DNA from: Bdellovibrionaceae bacterium UBA2466
Lineage (GTDB): Bacteria > Bdellovibrionota > FAC87 > UBA2466
Direction: 5' to 3'
DNA length: 41,638 nucleotides
Assembly: GCA_002342225.1 (NCBI GenBank)
Contig: DDPO01000010.1
Span: 5,484 to 47,121 of the forward strand
Under the pieces are notes generated by a model. That model saw only the letters and a list, made by a program, of their open reading frames with translations, ran no database searches and was not told where the DNA came from. Each line of letters starts with the position of its first letter. The first letter of the stretch is position 1. The position numbers and the translations under genes were made by a program. Positions 28,357-37,173 of the stretch are shown piece after piece.

Positions 28357-28440
28357 GAGTCCCCCAGTTTTTTGATTTTTTTGTTACCAAAAATGAGGCT
28401 AAACTAGCGTGTTGAAACGTCAAGGAGTATGATGATTTAA

Positions 28441-29271
28441 ATGAAGCAAACTATTTTAATCTGCGTCAAACAACGAGACGAATCAGCAGAACTCGCCAAA
28501 AAAGAACTATCTCAATGGGCAGATTCCAAAAAGTTAAAAATACGGGACATTACGGCAACAAACCAATCTTTGACACAGTCAGAAACGAAGGACGTAGCTT
28601 TGGGCGTCGCCATTGGAGGCGACGGAACCTTTTTGACACTGGTGAGAAAACTATCAGACAAGGAGCTATTCCCACTTATTGGAGTTAATCTGGGTAGCTT
28701 GGGGTTTATTACCGAAGTGGGCAAAAATGAAATGCTCAAAATCATTGATCAGGCTTTACAAGGAAAATTAAAAGAGGAGAAAAGACCCATTTTAGATGTT
28801 GAGGTCTTTAGGAAAAATGAGCAGGTAGCCCACGGTTGTGTTTTTAATGATGCAGTTATTGCCAAGAGTATTGATACAACTATGTTGCGCTTTGATGTCA
28901 CAGTTGGGGGAGATTTTTTAAATCATGTTCGAGCAGACGGGTATATCATTTCAACACCCACTGGCTCGACCGCTTATGCGCTTTCAGCGGGAGGCCCACT
29001 CATTCACCCAGGGATTTTAGCGACGGAATTGGTGCCCATTTGTTCCCATGCACTGTCCTCTCGTCCTATTCTGGTACCTCTATCGGATCCGATCGTAATC
29101 GAGATGAAAGAGCCAAGAGGAAAAGCCTCTCTCGTTTATGATGGGCAATTTAGCTTTGATCTAGAGCAGGGCGACATTTTAAAAATTTCTCATCGGAACA
29201 AATTTTTGAGGCTCTTACATCCTCCGCAACAAAAGTGGTCTGAAGCTTTACGAGAAAAATTGGGAATGTAA
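28441..29271 (+). CDS. nadK: NAD kinase
   Basis: Phosphorylates NAD+ to NADP+; 276 residues, normal length. The GGDGT catalytic motif is at residues 59-63. The conserved NDAVI, the TPTGSTAYALSAGGP loop and the C-terminal DGQ segment are present. A ribosome site AAGGAG (28422-28427) lies 13 bases before the ATG, with two further ATG codons between them that open a three-codon frame ending TAA right at 28440. It is the first gene of a run with the TldE-like and PP2C genes; the next gene starts three bases after its stop. Confidence 0.96.
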   Translation: MKQTILICVKQRDESAELAKKELSQWADSKKLKIRDITATNQSLTQSETKDVALGVAIGGDGTFLTLVRKLSDKELFPLIGVNLGSLGFITEVGKNEMLKIIDQALQGKLKEEKRPILDVEVFRKNEQVAHGCVFNDAVIAKSIDTTMLRFDVTVGGDFLNHVRADGYIISTPTGSTAYALSAGGPLIHPGILATELVPICSHALSSRPILVPLSDPIVIEMKEPRGKASLVYDGQFSFDLEQGDILKISHRNKFLRLLHPPQQKWSEALREKLGM

Positions 29272-29274
29272 ACT

Positions 29275-30603
29275 TTGAACACTAACTTTGAATCGGTTGT
29301 TGATGTTGTTAAGCAGAACCCAAAATTGGTGGCTGCAGATGATTATGAGTTAGTTTGTCAAAATCGGGAATCCTACTTCAAGCACTTTAAAAATGGAGAG
29401 CCTGTTGATGAGTCTAAAACCGCTCTGTGGTGGGTTCAAATTAGAGTGGTGCAAAGAAAGTCTTTGGGTGTTGCTTCAACCGTTTTGTGTGATCCTGGCG
29501 AGCTTTCCCTCTTGGTTGATAGGGCGTTGGATTTAGCAAGCAACACTGCCGTTGACCCATGGTTTCGTTTCCCTTTGTGGAAGGCCCAGCCGGATTTTTT
29601 GAATGGGGTTCAAAACGCAAGCGGATCTTCTTTCGTTTTCGATCAAGAGTTTCTAAAATCCCTGTATCCTCAATTAAACAAGGCACCAGTCGCGCTTGAG
29701 GAAAAGTACACGCATCAGTTGGATAATCGATTGATCATTAGAAAAAGTGAGAAAACATCTCGGCAGGGATCGTCGGAGGTAAAGAAGTTTCATTTTGGAA
29801 TAGTGAACGAAAACCCATCAGGGTTTTTTCAGCTTGAAGAGACTCGAGCCCACTCGGCCCCATTTAAGGCCAAAGAGATCTTTTTCGATAAGTTAATGAA
29901 CAAAGCCAACCGGTTAACCACAGGGAGTGCATCCAGCAATACTCCTAGGGGTAGATATATTTTAAGTGGGCAAGTGATGGCGAGCCTTTTGAAAACTTTA
30001 GCGAACGACTTGAGTGGAGCTTATGTTGTTCGAGGAAGATCCAAATTTTCCAACAATCTTTCAGAGCGTCTTTTTTCTGATCAGATCACAATCATTGACA
30101 GTGGTGTTCTTATGGGTGGAGAGGGTTCGCAAAGCTTCGATTTGGAGGGAACCGCATCCCAAGAAACAGTTCTTATGGAAAAAGGGATTCTCAAAACTTT
30201 TCTGCACGACGCTTCCACAGCAGCTAGGTACAATCGAGCAAGCACTGCAAATATGGTTTTTTCAGATTCTAAAATCCCTGTTATAGGCGTTACCAATCTT
30301 TACATTAAACCTTCCCAAACCAGTCTGTTTACCCTGTTTAAAACGATGGGTGACGGGTTTTATTTAGAGAGTATAGAGAAAGTGGCCAAAGACTTAACGC
30401 GAGATGGCAAGTTGGAGCTTGTTGGCCACGGTTGGAGAGTGAAAGATGGGGATCCTGTAGAACCTATTACTCAAGCTTTTTTTAAGTTTGATCCCATTGA
30501 AATCTTTAAAGAAATTAAGATGGTTTCCGAGGATTTAGATTTTTGGGGTCGGTTTGGTGCCCCCTCAGTATTACTCGAAGAAATGCCGTTAAGTGACGTA
30601 TGA
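29275..30603 (+). CDS. TldE/PmbA-like protein (TldD/PmbA family)
   Basis: A 442-residue member of the TldD/PmbA family. In E. coli, TldD carries the zinc motif HExxxH and works with the metal-free TldE (PmbA) to process peptides such as microcin B17 precursor and CcdA. This protein has the late family core (RYILSGQVMASLLKTLANDL, TIIDSGVLMGGEGSQSFDLEG, LMEKGILKTFLHD) but I see no HExxxH, so it is TldE-like. No TldD partner is in the window. The N-terminal third is divergent. The start is TTG 29275, three bases after the nadK stop. Its stop overlaps the PP2C start as ATGA. Confidence 0.85.
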   Translation: MNTNFESVVDVVKQNPKLVAADDYELVCQNRESYFKHFKNGEPVDESKTALWWVQIRVVQRKSLGVASTVLCDPGELSLLVDRALDLASNTAVDPWFRFPLWKAQPDFLNGVQNASGSSFVFDQEFLKSLYPQLNKAPVALEEKYTHQLDNRLIIRKSEKTSRQGSSEVKKFHFGIVNENPSGFFQLEETRAHSAPFKAKEIFFDKLMNKANRLTTGSASSNTPRGRYILSGQVMASLLKTLANDLSGAYVVRGRSKFSNNLSERLFSDQITIIDSGVLMGGEGSQSFDLEGTASQETVLMEKGILKTFLHDASTAARYNRASTANMVFSDSKIPVIGVTNLYIKPSQTSLFTLFKTMGDGFYLESIEKVAKDLTRDGKLELVGHGWRVKDGDPVEPITQAFFKFDPIEIFKEIKMVSEDLDFWGRFGAPSVLLEEMPLSDV

Positions 30604-31316
30604 AAATTCAAGTTTTTGGAATGACCGATGTGGGTGCAAAGCGAAAAAACAATCAAGACACGTTCTTGATAGATGAGAGTCTGGGCCTGTATTTAGTCGC
30701 CGATGGAATGGGTGGGCATTTAGGTGGAGAGGTTGCCAGTAAGCTTGCTGCCGAAACTACACAGTCTTTTTGCAAAACAAACAAAGATCTACCTCCTCGA
30801 GAACGGCTTGAAAAAGCAGTCAATGCGGCTTCGGAAAAAATCTATCAAGAGGGGCAAGCGAACGAAAACTTAAAAGATATGGGGACTACCGTAGTTGCCC
30901 TGCTAGCCCATGAAAATCATGGGTATATTGCTCAGGTTGGGGATAGTCGAGTGTATTTGATGACCCAAGGGGCAGTCTGGCAAGTGACTGAAGACCATAC
31001 TGTGGTTCAGGAAGAGGTCAGGGCGGGGATTATTTCCCCCGAAGATGTTGAGAATCACGAGTTTCAACATGTTATTACCCGGTCGGTAGGGTACCAAAAA
31101 GAAGTGGCCGTTGATGTTTATCGTCGAAAACTACAACCCAATGATACGTTTCTTCTCTGTTCTGACGGGCTTTCTGGGTTGGTAAAAGGCTCTGAGATGT
31201 TACAGCAATTAGAAGGCAATTCTATTGAAACCAGCGTGAAAAACCTCATTGCTTTGGCCAACTCGCGTGGGGGAACTGACAATATTACAGTGGTCGTTTG
31301 CCGGGTTCTGCCCTAG
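30600..31316 (+). CDS. PP2C-family Ser/Thr protein phosphatase (copy 1)
   Basis: A 238-residue soluble PPM phosphatase of the bacterial Stp/PrpC type, removing phosphate from Ser/Thr residues set by Hanks-type kinases. Metal-binding and catalytic motifs are complete: RKNNQDTF, ADGMGGHLGGEVAS, GTTVVAL, VGDSRVY, CSDGLSGL and TDNITVVV. The ATG overlaps the TldE-like stop (ATGA), so expression is probably coupled. No kinase gene is nearby. A second, more divergent copy lies at 37870-38538. Confidence 0.95.
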   Translation: MKIQVFGMTDVGAKRKNNQDTFLIDESLGLYLVADGMGGHLGGEVASKLAAETTQSFCKTNKDLPPRERLEKAVNAASEKIYQEGQANENLKDMGTTVVALLAHENHGYIAQVGDSRVYLMTQGAVWQVTEDHTVVQEEVRAGIISPEDVENHEFQHVITRSVGYQKEVAVDVYRRKLQPNDTFLLCSDGLSGLVKGSEMLQQLEGNSIETSVKNLIALANSRGGTDNITVVVCRVLP

Positions 31317-31330
31317 GGACGTGCTCTCAT

Positions 31331-31360
31331 TTGACTAATGAGAGGGGCTGGTGCTTATAT
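31331..31360 (+). promoter_or_regulatory. Promoter of the M23 peptidase gene
   Basis: TTGACT (31331-31336) is followed after 18 bases by TTATAT (31355-31360), with TG at 31352-31353 giving an extended -10. Transcription would start near 31367, downstream of the ATG at 31359 and upstream of the M23 open frame. It suggests that the M23 gene has its own promoter besides any read-through from the nadK group. Confidence 0.5.
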
Positions 31361-31454
31361 GTCGGACCTATTTGGATTTATGAGCTTTTACTGAGAGGTT
31401 TTTACGCCAAACATAAGCAAAAAAAGATGGTGGGATGAGCGATTCATTACTGTC

Positions 31455-32390
31455 ATGGTTATTCCCGAGCGAACCAGAAGGGTTCATAAAGTGGTTGTAC
31501 CCTTTTTGCTTGTTAAGCTGGGGGTTGTATTATTTTCTTTAATGAGTGTTGTTTTGGTAGTTATTGGAATTGATTACTTTAATGTCCTTGGTCGTTTGGG
31601 GGAAAACAAAGCTTTAAAGGGAGAAAATTTTAAACTTAGGCAAGAGATTCAGACTGTTAAAAATAAAGTTGATTCTTTGGAAGTGACCATTGAAAGAGTG
31701 CGAAATTATGCCAAGAAGCTTCAGCTTTTAACCGGTCAGGGAAATAGTAAGGGTCAAGCAGAGATGCCGGTGGGCCCTGTCGACATTGAGCCCGATCGTA
31801 TTCCTGCTAACCGGTCGGAAAGAAGGTCCGAGAATATTTTCTCAAACCCTGACTTTTCTAATGTCTCTGTGAAAGTTTCTGGTCAAGATCTTGATGAAAA
31901 AATTAAAAAACTTAGAGTTGCTGGTGAAGATGCTGAGAACGAACTTTCAAAGCTGCATACTTATTTAATTGCCAAAAGCGCGGTTATTAATGCCACCCCC
32001 TCACTTTTACCTATTGCTGGCTGGATCTCCTCAAATTTTGGTTATAGGCGCAATCCTTACGATGGAAGTTACAGATTGCATTCAGGGGTTGATATTGCAG
32101 CTGAGCCAGGTACGCCTGTTCGCGCCCCTGCGGATGGTTCGGTAATTTTTTCAGGCTATCGTGAAGGTTATGGAAAAGTGATCGTGATAGATCATGGTTA
32201 TGGTATTCGAACTCTCTTTGCCCACAATTCATCGGTGTTTGTTGGACAAGGGGCTAAAGTCGTTCGAGGGGAAACCATTTCGCAGGTGGGTAACACTGGG
32301 CGCTCAACTGGACCCCATCTCCACTATGAAATCAGAAAAAACGGAGTTCCTGTAAATCCGACCACATTCTTTTCTCGCGCCCGCTTTTAG
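31455..32390 (+). CDS. Membrane-anchored M23 (LytM) metallopeptidase
   Basis: Peptidoglycan endopeptidase, 311 residues from ATG 31455. One membrane helix (about 14-40), a coiled coil (about 48-92) and a C-terminal LytM domain (about 185-306). Zinc and catalytic residues are present: His209 and Asp213 (HSGVDIA), His257 (FAHNS) and His288-x-His290 (PHLHYE), so it should be active, unlike EnvC-type regulators. The frame is open upstream to 31395 and reads ISKKRWWDERFITV before this ATG, which looks like protein, yet it holds no ATG, GTG or TTG. The real start may therefore be non-canonical. The stop overlaps the converging transaldolase stop. Confidence 0.88.
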   Translation: MVIPERTRRVHKVVVPFLLVKLGVVLFSLMSVVLVVIGIDYFNVLGRLGENKALKGENFKLRQEIQTVKNKVDSLEVTIERVRNYAKKLQLLTGQGNSKGQAEMPVGPVDIEPDRIPANRSERRSENIFSNPDFSNVSVKVSGQDLDEKIKKLRVAGEDAENELSKLHTYLIAKSAVINATPSLLPIAGWISSNFGYRRNPYDGSYRLHSGVDIAAEPGTPVRAPADGSVIFSGYREGYGKVIVIDHGYGIRTLFAHNSSVFVGQGAKVVRGETISQVGNTGRSTGPHLHYEIRKNGVPVNPTTFFSRARF

Positions 32391-33031
32391 TTTTTCACTT
32401 TTTTCCAGTCCTCTAAGAAAGTTTTTAGTCCGGAATCAGTAAGTGGGTGTTTCGTCAGTTGATGAACAACTTTGACAGGCAATGTAACGACGTCCACCCC
32501 CATTTTTGCACACTCGAGAACATGAATGGGGTGACGAACGCTCGCTGCTAAAACCTTTGTTTTGAAAGAGTACTGTCTATAGATTTGAATGATATCTCGA
32601 ACTAAAAGTAGACCATCTTGTCCGATGTCATCTAATCGACCTATGAAGGGGCTTACATAGGTGGCTCCAGCTTTTGCGGCCAGCAAGGCTTGCACGGGTT
32701 GGAAAATCAAAGTGACATTCGTAGGAATTCCTTCTGCGCTTAGGGCTTTCACTGCTTTTAGTCCTTCGCTCAACATGGGTATTTTGACTACAACATTTGA
32801 GCCATAAGTTCGTAGCTGTTTGGCCTCACGAAGCATCTCTTCAGCTGTGGTGCCCACGACTTCTAAACTTACCGGTCCTTGCACCAAATGACAGATCTCT
32901 TTTGCAACTTCGTTGAAGGGACGACCCGTTTTTGAAACAAGAGATGGATTTGTTGTCACTCCATCTAATACTCCCAAAGAGATTGCTTCTTTGATTTCTT
33001 CTATAGACGCTGAGTCGATAAAATATTGCAT
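32387..33031 (-). CDS. tal: Transaldolase (small TalC/FSA-type subfamily)
   Basis: A 214-residue class I aldolase of the pentose phosphate pathway that moves a dihydroxyacetone unit between sugar phosphates. The Schiff-base lysine is Lys83 in [15 protein letters not shown] near residue 26 and [11 protein letters not shown] near 125 are family hallmarks. The Phe in SPFIGR, where E. coli fructose-6-phosphate aldolase has Tyr, points to transaldolase rather than aldolase activity. GAGGG lies five bases before the ATG. The stop codon overlaps that of the converging M23 gene. Confidence 0.93.
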   Translation of the reverse strand: MQYFIDSASIEEIKEAISLGVLDGVTTNPSLVSKTGRPFNEVAKEICHLVQGPVSLEVVGTTAEEMLREAKQLRTYGSNVVVKIPMLSEGLKAVKALSAEGIPTNVTLIFQPVQALLAAKAGATYVSPFIGRLDDIGQDGLLLVRDIIQIYRQYSFKTKVLAASVRHPIHVLECAKMGVDVVTLPVKVVHQLTKHPLTDSGLKTFLEDWKKVKN

Positions 33032-33094
33032 TGCACCCTCATCTGATTTTTCAGTAAGAATTTCTAAGTTTCATTTTAGTTAGGCCCACTAATC

Positions 33095-33124
33095 TTGACA
33101 AAAGAAAAGCATGATTTCTACAAT
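33095..33124 (+). promoter_or_regulatory. Near-consensus sigma70 promoter of the gld-like ABC operon
   Basis: TTGACA (33095-33100, all six consensus bases) and TACAAT (33119-33124, five of six) are separated by 18 bases. Transcription would begin near 33131, giving a leader of about 48 bases. This is the best promoter match in the window and implies strong, housekeeping-type expression. Confidence 0.8.
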
Positions 33125-33178
33125 ACATCACAATTTTGAATTTGAAGACGTCAAAAAGAAGACCGGAGCTTTCTACTT

Positions 33179-34117
33179 ATGATCGAAGTTAAAGACCTCA
33201 CTAAAAATTATGGCGATCGTTTAGCAGTGGATAATATTTCTTTCTGCGTAAAACGGGGAGAAATCTTGGGTTTTTTGGGCCAAAATGGCGCTGGTAAATC
33301 GACTACCATGAAAATATTAACCTGCTTCATGCCTGCGACATCAGGAACTGCGAGCGTCGCTGGATTCGATGTTTTTGAAAACCCCTACGAAGTAAAAAAG
33401 AGAATTGGTTATCTTCCTGAAAACCCCCCCATATATCTCGAGCTTTTGGTTTCTGAGTATCTTGATTTCGTAGCCAATCTACGAAAAATTCCGAGTTCCA
33501 ATAAAAAGAAGAAAATAAACGCCGTAATTGAAAGGTGTCAGCTGGGAGATGTTAGGAATCGACTTATAGGCAACTTGTCGAAAGGTTATCGGCAAAGAGT
33601 GGGTTTGGCGCAAGCGCTCATTCACGACCCCGAGGTCCTAATTCTTGATGAGCCCACCGTCGGACTAGATCCAAAACAGGTGAGTGAAGCCAGAGGGCTG
33701 ATTAAATCACTCCGATCTGAGCGAACAGTTATTTATAGCACTCATATTCTTTCAGAGGTCGCTGCCACTTGTGACCGAATTATTGTTATTGATCGAGGAA
33801 AGATAGTTGCTCAGGAGGCCATCAACTCATTGGGAGCTGCCGGGGCTACTACGAAAACAGAATTAATAGTACAACGTTCAGCAGAGTCAGTGGCTCAGTC
33901 CTTGAGATCGCTTCAGGGGGTGAAAAGTGTTCATTACCAAGCCAACGGAAAAGAGAGAATTGTTGTGGAAACTGAGCCCAGAGAAGAGATTATGGCCGAG
34001 ATTGCAAAAGTAGTTGTTAACAATAATGCGGGGTTAATTCAAATGTCGCCAGTTCAATTGGCTCTAGAAGATTACTATTTGAATTTGATTAGTGGAAAAA
34101 GAGGGGTTTCCATATGA
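33179..34117 (+). CDS. ABC transporter ATP-binding protein, GldA-like
   Basis: A 312-residue ABC ATPase. Walker A GQNGAGKST (about 36-44), the Q-loop region, signature LSKGYRQRVGLAQAL, Walker B VLILDEPTVGLDP and the H-loop THILSE are all intact. The C-terminal extension (about 225-312) is typical of the GldA/NatA type. It energises the membrane protein encoded by the next gene, with which it overlaps by four bases (ATGA). GGAG lies about eleven bases before the ATG. With the two genes that follow it matches the GldA-GldF-GldG set known from Bacteroidetes gliding and also found in other bacteria. Confidence 0.93.
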   Translation: MIEVKDLTKNYGDRLAVDNISFCVKRGEILGFLGQNGAGKSTTMKILTCFMPATSGTASVAGFDVFENPYEVKKRIGYLPENPPIYLELLVSEYLDFVANLRKIPSSNKKKKINAVIERCQLGDVRNRLIGNLSKGYRQRVGLAQALIHDPEVLILDEPTVGLDPKQVSEARGLIKSLRSERTVIYSTHILSEVAATCDRIIVIDRGKIVAQEAINSLGAAGATTKTELIVQRSAESVAQSLRSLQGVKSVHYQANGKERIVVETEPREEIMAEIAKVVVNNNAGLIQMSPVQLALEDYYLNLISGKRGVSI

Positions 34118-34887
34118 GGGGCTCGATAGCTATCGTTAAAAAAGAAGTACGAACTTACTTTGCGTCTCCTGTCGCATACGTTGTTTTGGGTGTGTTCCTG
34201 TTTTTGATGGGAGTTATTTTTGCTAAGTTTGTTGCGCTATATCAGCAGTACAACATGGCTCAACAATTTGGACAGGCGCAAGGCATTACTCTAGATAAGC
34301 TCGCAACTTATTTGTATCAAAACATGGCTTTCATCCTGTGTTTTGTGACCCCGTTTTTGACGATGCGACTTTTTTCTGAAGAAAAAAGACAAAACACTCT
34401 AGAGCTTCTTCTAACCGCACCTCTTCGAGAATCTGAGCTTGTCATAGGAAAGTTTCTTTCTGCTCTTACTTTGATGTTAATCATGTTGATTGTCTCATTT
34501 ATTTATGTTCTGTTCATGGTGCTCTGGGGAAATCCAGAGTTGAAAATTATTGGGTCTACTTATCTAGGGCTCGCTCTAGCTTCAGCTTGTTATGTTTCGC
34601 TGGGGGCTTTGATTTCAGCGATGACTTCAAGTCAGGCGATTGCTGCTATTTGGACATTTATTGCCCTTTTATTCCTTTGGCTTTTACAAACTCTAGGCAA
34701 TGGTATCAGCGCTTCACTAGGTCCCATTCAGTGGGGTCCAACATTGGTTTATATTTCCCCACTTGGCCACTTTAATTCGTTCACCGAGGGCTTGATTCAT
34801 GTGAAGGACATTGTCTATTTCGTTTCATTTACCCTTTTCACTCTTTTTTTGACCCATCGAGTGGTCGAAAGTAATCGTTGGAGATAA
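34114..34887 (+). CDS. ABC-2 type permease, GldF-like
   Basis: A 257-residue membrane protein with six hydrophobic helices, the ABC-2 plan. The opening IVKKEVRTYFASPVAYVVLG and the segment FSEEKRQNTLELLLTAPLRESELVIGK are highly characteristic of GldF/NosY-type permeases. It should pair with the preceding ATPase. A long loop (about 44-65) lies between the first two helices. Its stop is followed after four bases by the GldG-like gene. The transported substrate of GldFG systems is not established. Confidence 0.92.
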   Translation: MRGSIAIVKKEVRTYFASPVAYVVLGVFLFLMGVIFAKFVALYQQYNMAQQFGQAQGITLDKLATYLYQNMAFILCFVTPFLTMRLFSEEKRQNTLELLLTAPLRESELVIGKFLSALTLMLIMLIVSFIYVLFMVLWGNPELKIIGSTYLGLALASACYVSLGALISAMTSSQAIAAIWTFIALLFLWLLQTLGNGISASLGPIQWGPTLVYISPLGHFNSFTEGLIHVKDIVYFVSFTLFTLFLTHRVVESNRWR

Positions 34888-34891
34888 AACC

Positions 34892-36472
34892 ATGAGCAAA
34901 ATCGCTATTATTTTGGCTCTAGCTGGCACAGTTGTAGCGGGTGTCACGGCCTACTTAGTTCCGCAGACACCGCTCGTCTGGCAGATCGCTCTAGGAGTAG
35001 CCCTGTTGGGTTATGGGAGCTATTTTTTTCAGGAGAGGCTTTTTTTTAAATCAGTATTCTCCAAAAAAACAGCGAAGTATGGGCTCAACGCTATTTTCAC
35101 TTCAATCATCGCTTTTGGGATTTTAGTTTTTGTTAATCTGATTGCGACTAAGTATGACATCAAAAAAGATTTCACCAAGAATAAGCTACACACTTTGTCA
35201 GACGAGTCGATCAAAGTTCTAAAGGGATTAGCCGCTGAAACCAAGCTCCGAGCTTTCATTCATCCAAACCAGCGAGAAGAGTTTAACCGAATATTTGAAA
35301 AGTACACGTATTATACCCCCAAGTTAAAGAAAGAGTTTATTGACGTAGATAAAGATCCCCTCATAGTCCAAAAATACAACATCAAACAGGCCGGTACGGT
35401 TCTTATCGAAACCGAGGTTAGAACTGCACGAGTTGAAAATCTTTTAGGACCGGATGACCCAAAGCTCGAGGAGAAGATTACTAACGCGATCATACAGGTT
35501 GCAAAAGGGGACAAGAAAAAGATCTATTTCGTTTCAGGTCACGGTGAAAAATTAATTACTGATACCGGAAAGGAAGGTTACTCTGAGATTAAAGAGCAGC
35601 TGGAAGGCGGAAGGTATCAAGTCGAGGAGTTAGTTCTCGTTGAAAGAGGTTCTGTACCTGAAGATGCAAATATCGTTGTAATCGCAGGACCTAAGTCCGA
35701 TTTTCTCGAACCCGAAACAAGAGCTATAGAAGGTTATCTAAGAAAAGGCGGTAAAGTCCTCTTAATGTTAGAACCAATCTCGTCGCCAGCTCTTAAGACG
35801 TTGCTTTCAAAATATGGTGTTGAATTTAATCCAAAGAAGACGGTAGTTGAGCTGAACCCTTTGCAACAATTGGCCGGAGGCAATCCACTGACACCAATTG
35901 TAACAAACTATAGCAAGGAGAGTGAGATCACTCGAGATGCTAAGCAAATAAGTTTATATCCGGTGGCTACTCCAGTTGAGAAAAGTGAGAAAGCTCCCGA
36001 GGGTATTCAAGTGACCAGCCTTTTATCAACGAGTTCAAAAAGCTTTGAATCATTGTTGAAGGATAATCAAGTTACACCAAATCCCAAAACAGATCGTAAA
36101 GGGCCCTTATCAATCGCTGTCTCTGTTTTGGGTAAGATACCGACAAAAAAAGATTCTACTAACGCCGATCCGAATAAAAAACTTGAAGATGTAAAAGACA
36201 TCGAGTTTAGAATGATCGTTGTCGGAGATTCTGATTTTGCTTCCAATAGCGGCCGACGGTTTGGCATAAACTCGGATCTGTTTCAAAATATGTTAAGTTG
36301 GCTTGCCCACGAGGAGGATTTGATCTCTATTCGGCCACGCCCAGCAGATAATAGTCAATTTGAAATTACCGAAACAAGAATGAGAGTTATCAATCTTGCT
36401 TCCGTTGTTTTTATTCCGCTGGCTATGTTCGGCACTGGAATTGCTGTGTGGCTCAGTAGACGTCGGAAGTAG
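34892..36472 (+). CDS. GldG-like ABC-associated protein
   Basis: A 526-residue protein with membrane helices at the N terminus (about 4-46 and 62-86) and one at the C terminus (about 500-522). The large extracytoplasmic part belongs to the GldG/ABC-associated 'auxiliary' family: LHTLSDESIKVLKGL, KIYFVSGHGEK, VVIAGPKSDF and YLRKGGKVLLMLEP are family-like blocks, and VVGDSDFASN is found near residue 440. It is the third gene of the ABC operon. Its stop and that of tsaB face each other with a two-base gap. Confidence 0.9.
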   Translation: MSKIAIILALAGTVVAGVTAYLVPQTPLVWQIALGVALLGYGSYFFQERLFFKSVFSKKTAKYGLNAIFTSIIAFGILVFVNLIATKYDIKKDFTKNKLHTLSDESIKVLKGLAAETKLRAFIHPNQREEFNRIFEKYTYYTPKLKKEFIDVDKDPLIVQKYNIKQAGTVLIETEVRTARVENLLGPDDPKLEEKITNAIIQVAKGDKKKIYFVSGHGEKLITDTGKEGYSEIKEQLEGGRYQVEELVLVERGSVPEDANIVVIAGPKSDFLEPETRAIEGYLRKGGKVLLMLEPISSPALKTLLSKYGVEFNPKKTVVELNPLQQLAGGNPLTPIVTNYSKESEITRDAKQISLYPVATPVEKSEKAPEGIQVTSLLSTSSKSFESLLKDNQVTPNPKTDRKGPLSIAVSVLGKIPTKKDSTNADPNKKLEDVKDIEFRMIVVGDSDFASNSGRRFGINSDLFQNMLSWLAHEEDLISIRPRPADNSQFEITETRMRVINLASVVFIPLAMFGTGIAVWLSRRRK

Positions 36473-36474
36473 AG

Positions 36475-37173
36475 CTAGTAACGAGTGCTTCCAAAGTAGT
36501 TGGGGGACAATTCGATCCAATCTTGAATTGTTGTGTAAGTTTTGCGAGTCTGAGCAATTAGAAGCGCATCGCCTAATAGGTCAGCTCTGAGATCGATACT
36601 AAAAACTGAGTTCTGCTTGAGTTGGGGTGCGTGAATTGGATGCGCTCTGGAATCAAAAAGGACGGCGATATTGGGCTTGGGTTCTAAAAAAGACCAATCA
36701 GTGAAAGTTGATTCGCTCATTAGGGTTAGTTTTCCATCGGAGTCGATCTCAAATTCCGCAGATACAAAACGTTCCCTAGTTATATAAGTTACAACATGAA
36801 TTTTTTTGTAACTATTATAATTCTGGGATTTTGCCCAATGAAGGGCACGAGCTTCTGACCCGCTCAAAATTTCGATAGGTATCTCAGAGTCATAGGCTAA
36901 AGCTTTTACAGAAGCGAAGGCTATACGAAGGCCAGTGAAAGAGCCCGGACCTGATGAAGTCACTAACTTTGAAAAAGATTTTGGCGAAATTCCAGTTTCG
37001 ATAAGGCTCTCTTGTAGAACGGGTACGAAACGCTCGGAGTGGTCTCCATTTGTAGTGATGGTTTTCGAATTCAAAATACGAGGATTTCCCTGTTTGGGTT
37101 TTTCGTGAATGGCGAGCGATCCAACGGGTGATGAAAGGTCTACGCTAAGCCAAATTTCGTGAAAGTTTTGCAT
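36475..37173 (-). CDS. tsaB: tRNA threonylcarbamoyladenosine biosynthesis protein TsaB
   Basis: A 232-residue ASKHA-fold protein that joins TsaD and TsaE in making the t6A modification of ANN-decoding tRNAs. The diagnostic block SSGPGSFTGLRIAFASVKAL is at about residues 68-87 and the opening WLSVDLSSPVGSLAI is typical. It lacks the metal-binding His motif of TsaD, as expected for TsaB. The C-terminal half is poorly conserved, as usual for the family. No clear ribosome site is seen before ATG 37173. The upstream side carries the structured inverted-repeat region. Confidence 0.9.
   Translation of the reverse strand: MQNFHEIWLSVDLSSPVGSLAIHEKPKQGNPRILNSKTITTNGDHSERFVPVLQESLIETGISPKSFSKLVTSSGPGSFTGLRIAFASVKALAYDSEIPIEILSGSEARALHWAKSQNYNSYKKIHVVTYITRERFVSAEFEIDSDGKLTLMSESTFTDWSFLEPKPNIAVLFDSRAHPIHAPQLKQNSVFSIDLRADLLGDALLIAQTRKTYTTIQDWIELSPNYFGSTRY

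Noticed and set aside
31435-31542. 35-codon frame from ATG 31435 with GGTGGG upstream, overlapping the M23 start
   Set aside because: It overlaps the M23 frame in another phase, and its hydrophobic look follows from the M23 membrane-helix codons.
34926-34942. GG-N10-GC pattern like a sigma54 promoter
   Set aside because: It lies inside the gldG-like coding region and the -12 part reads TAGC, not TTGC; chance match.
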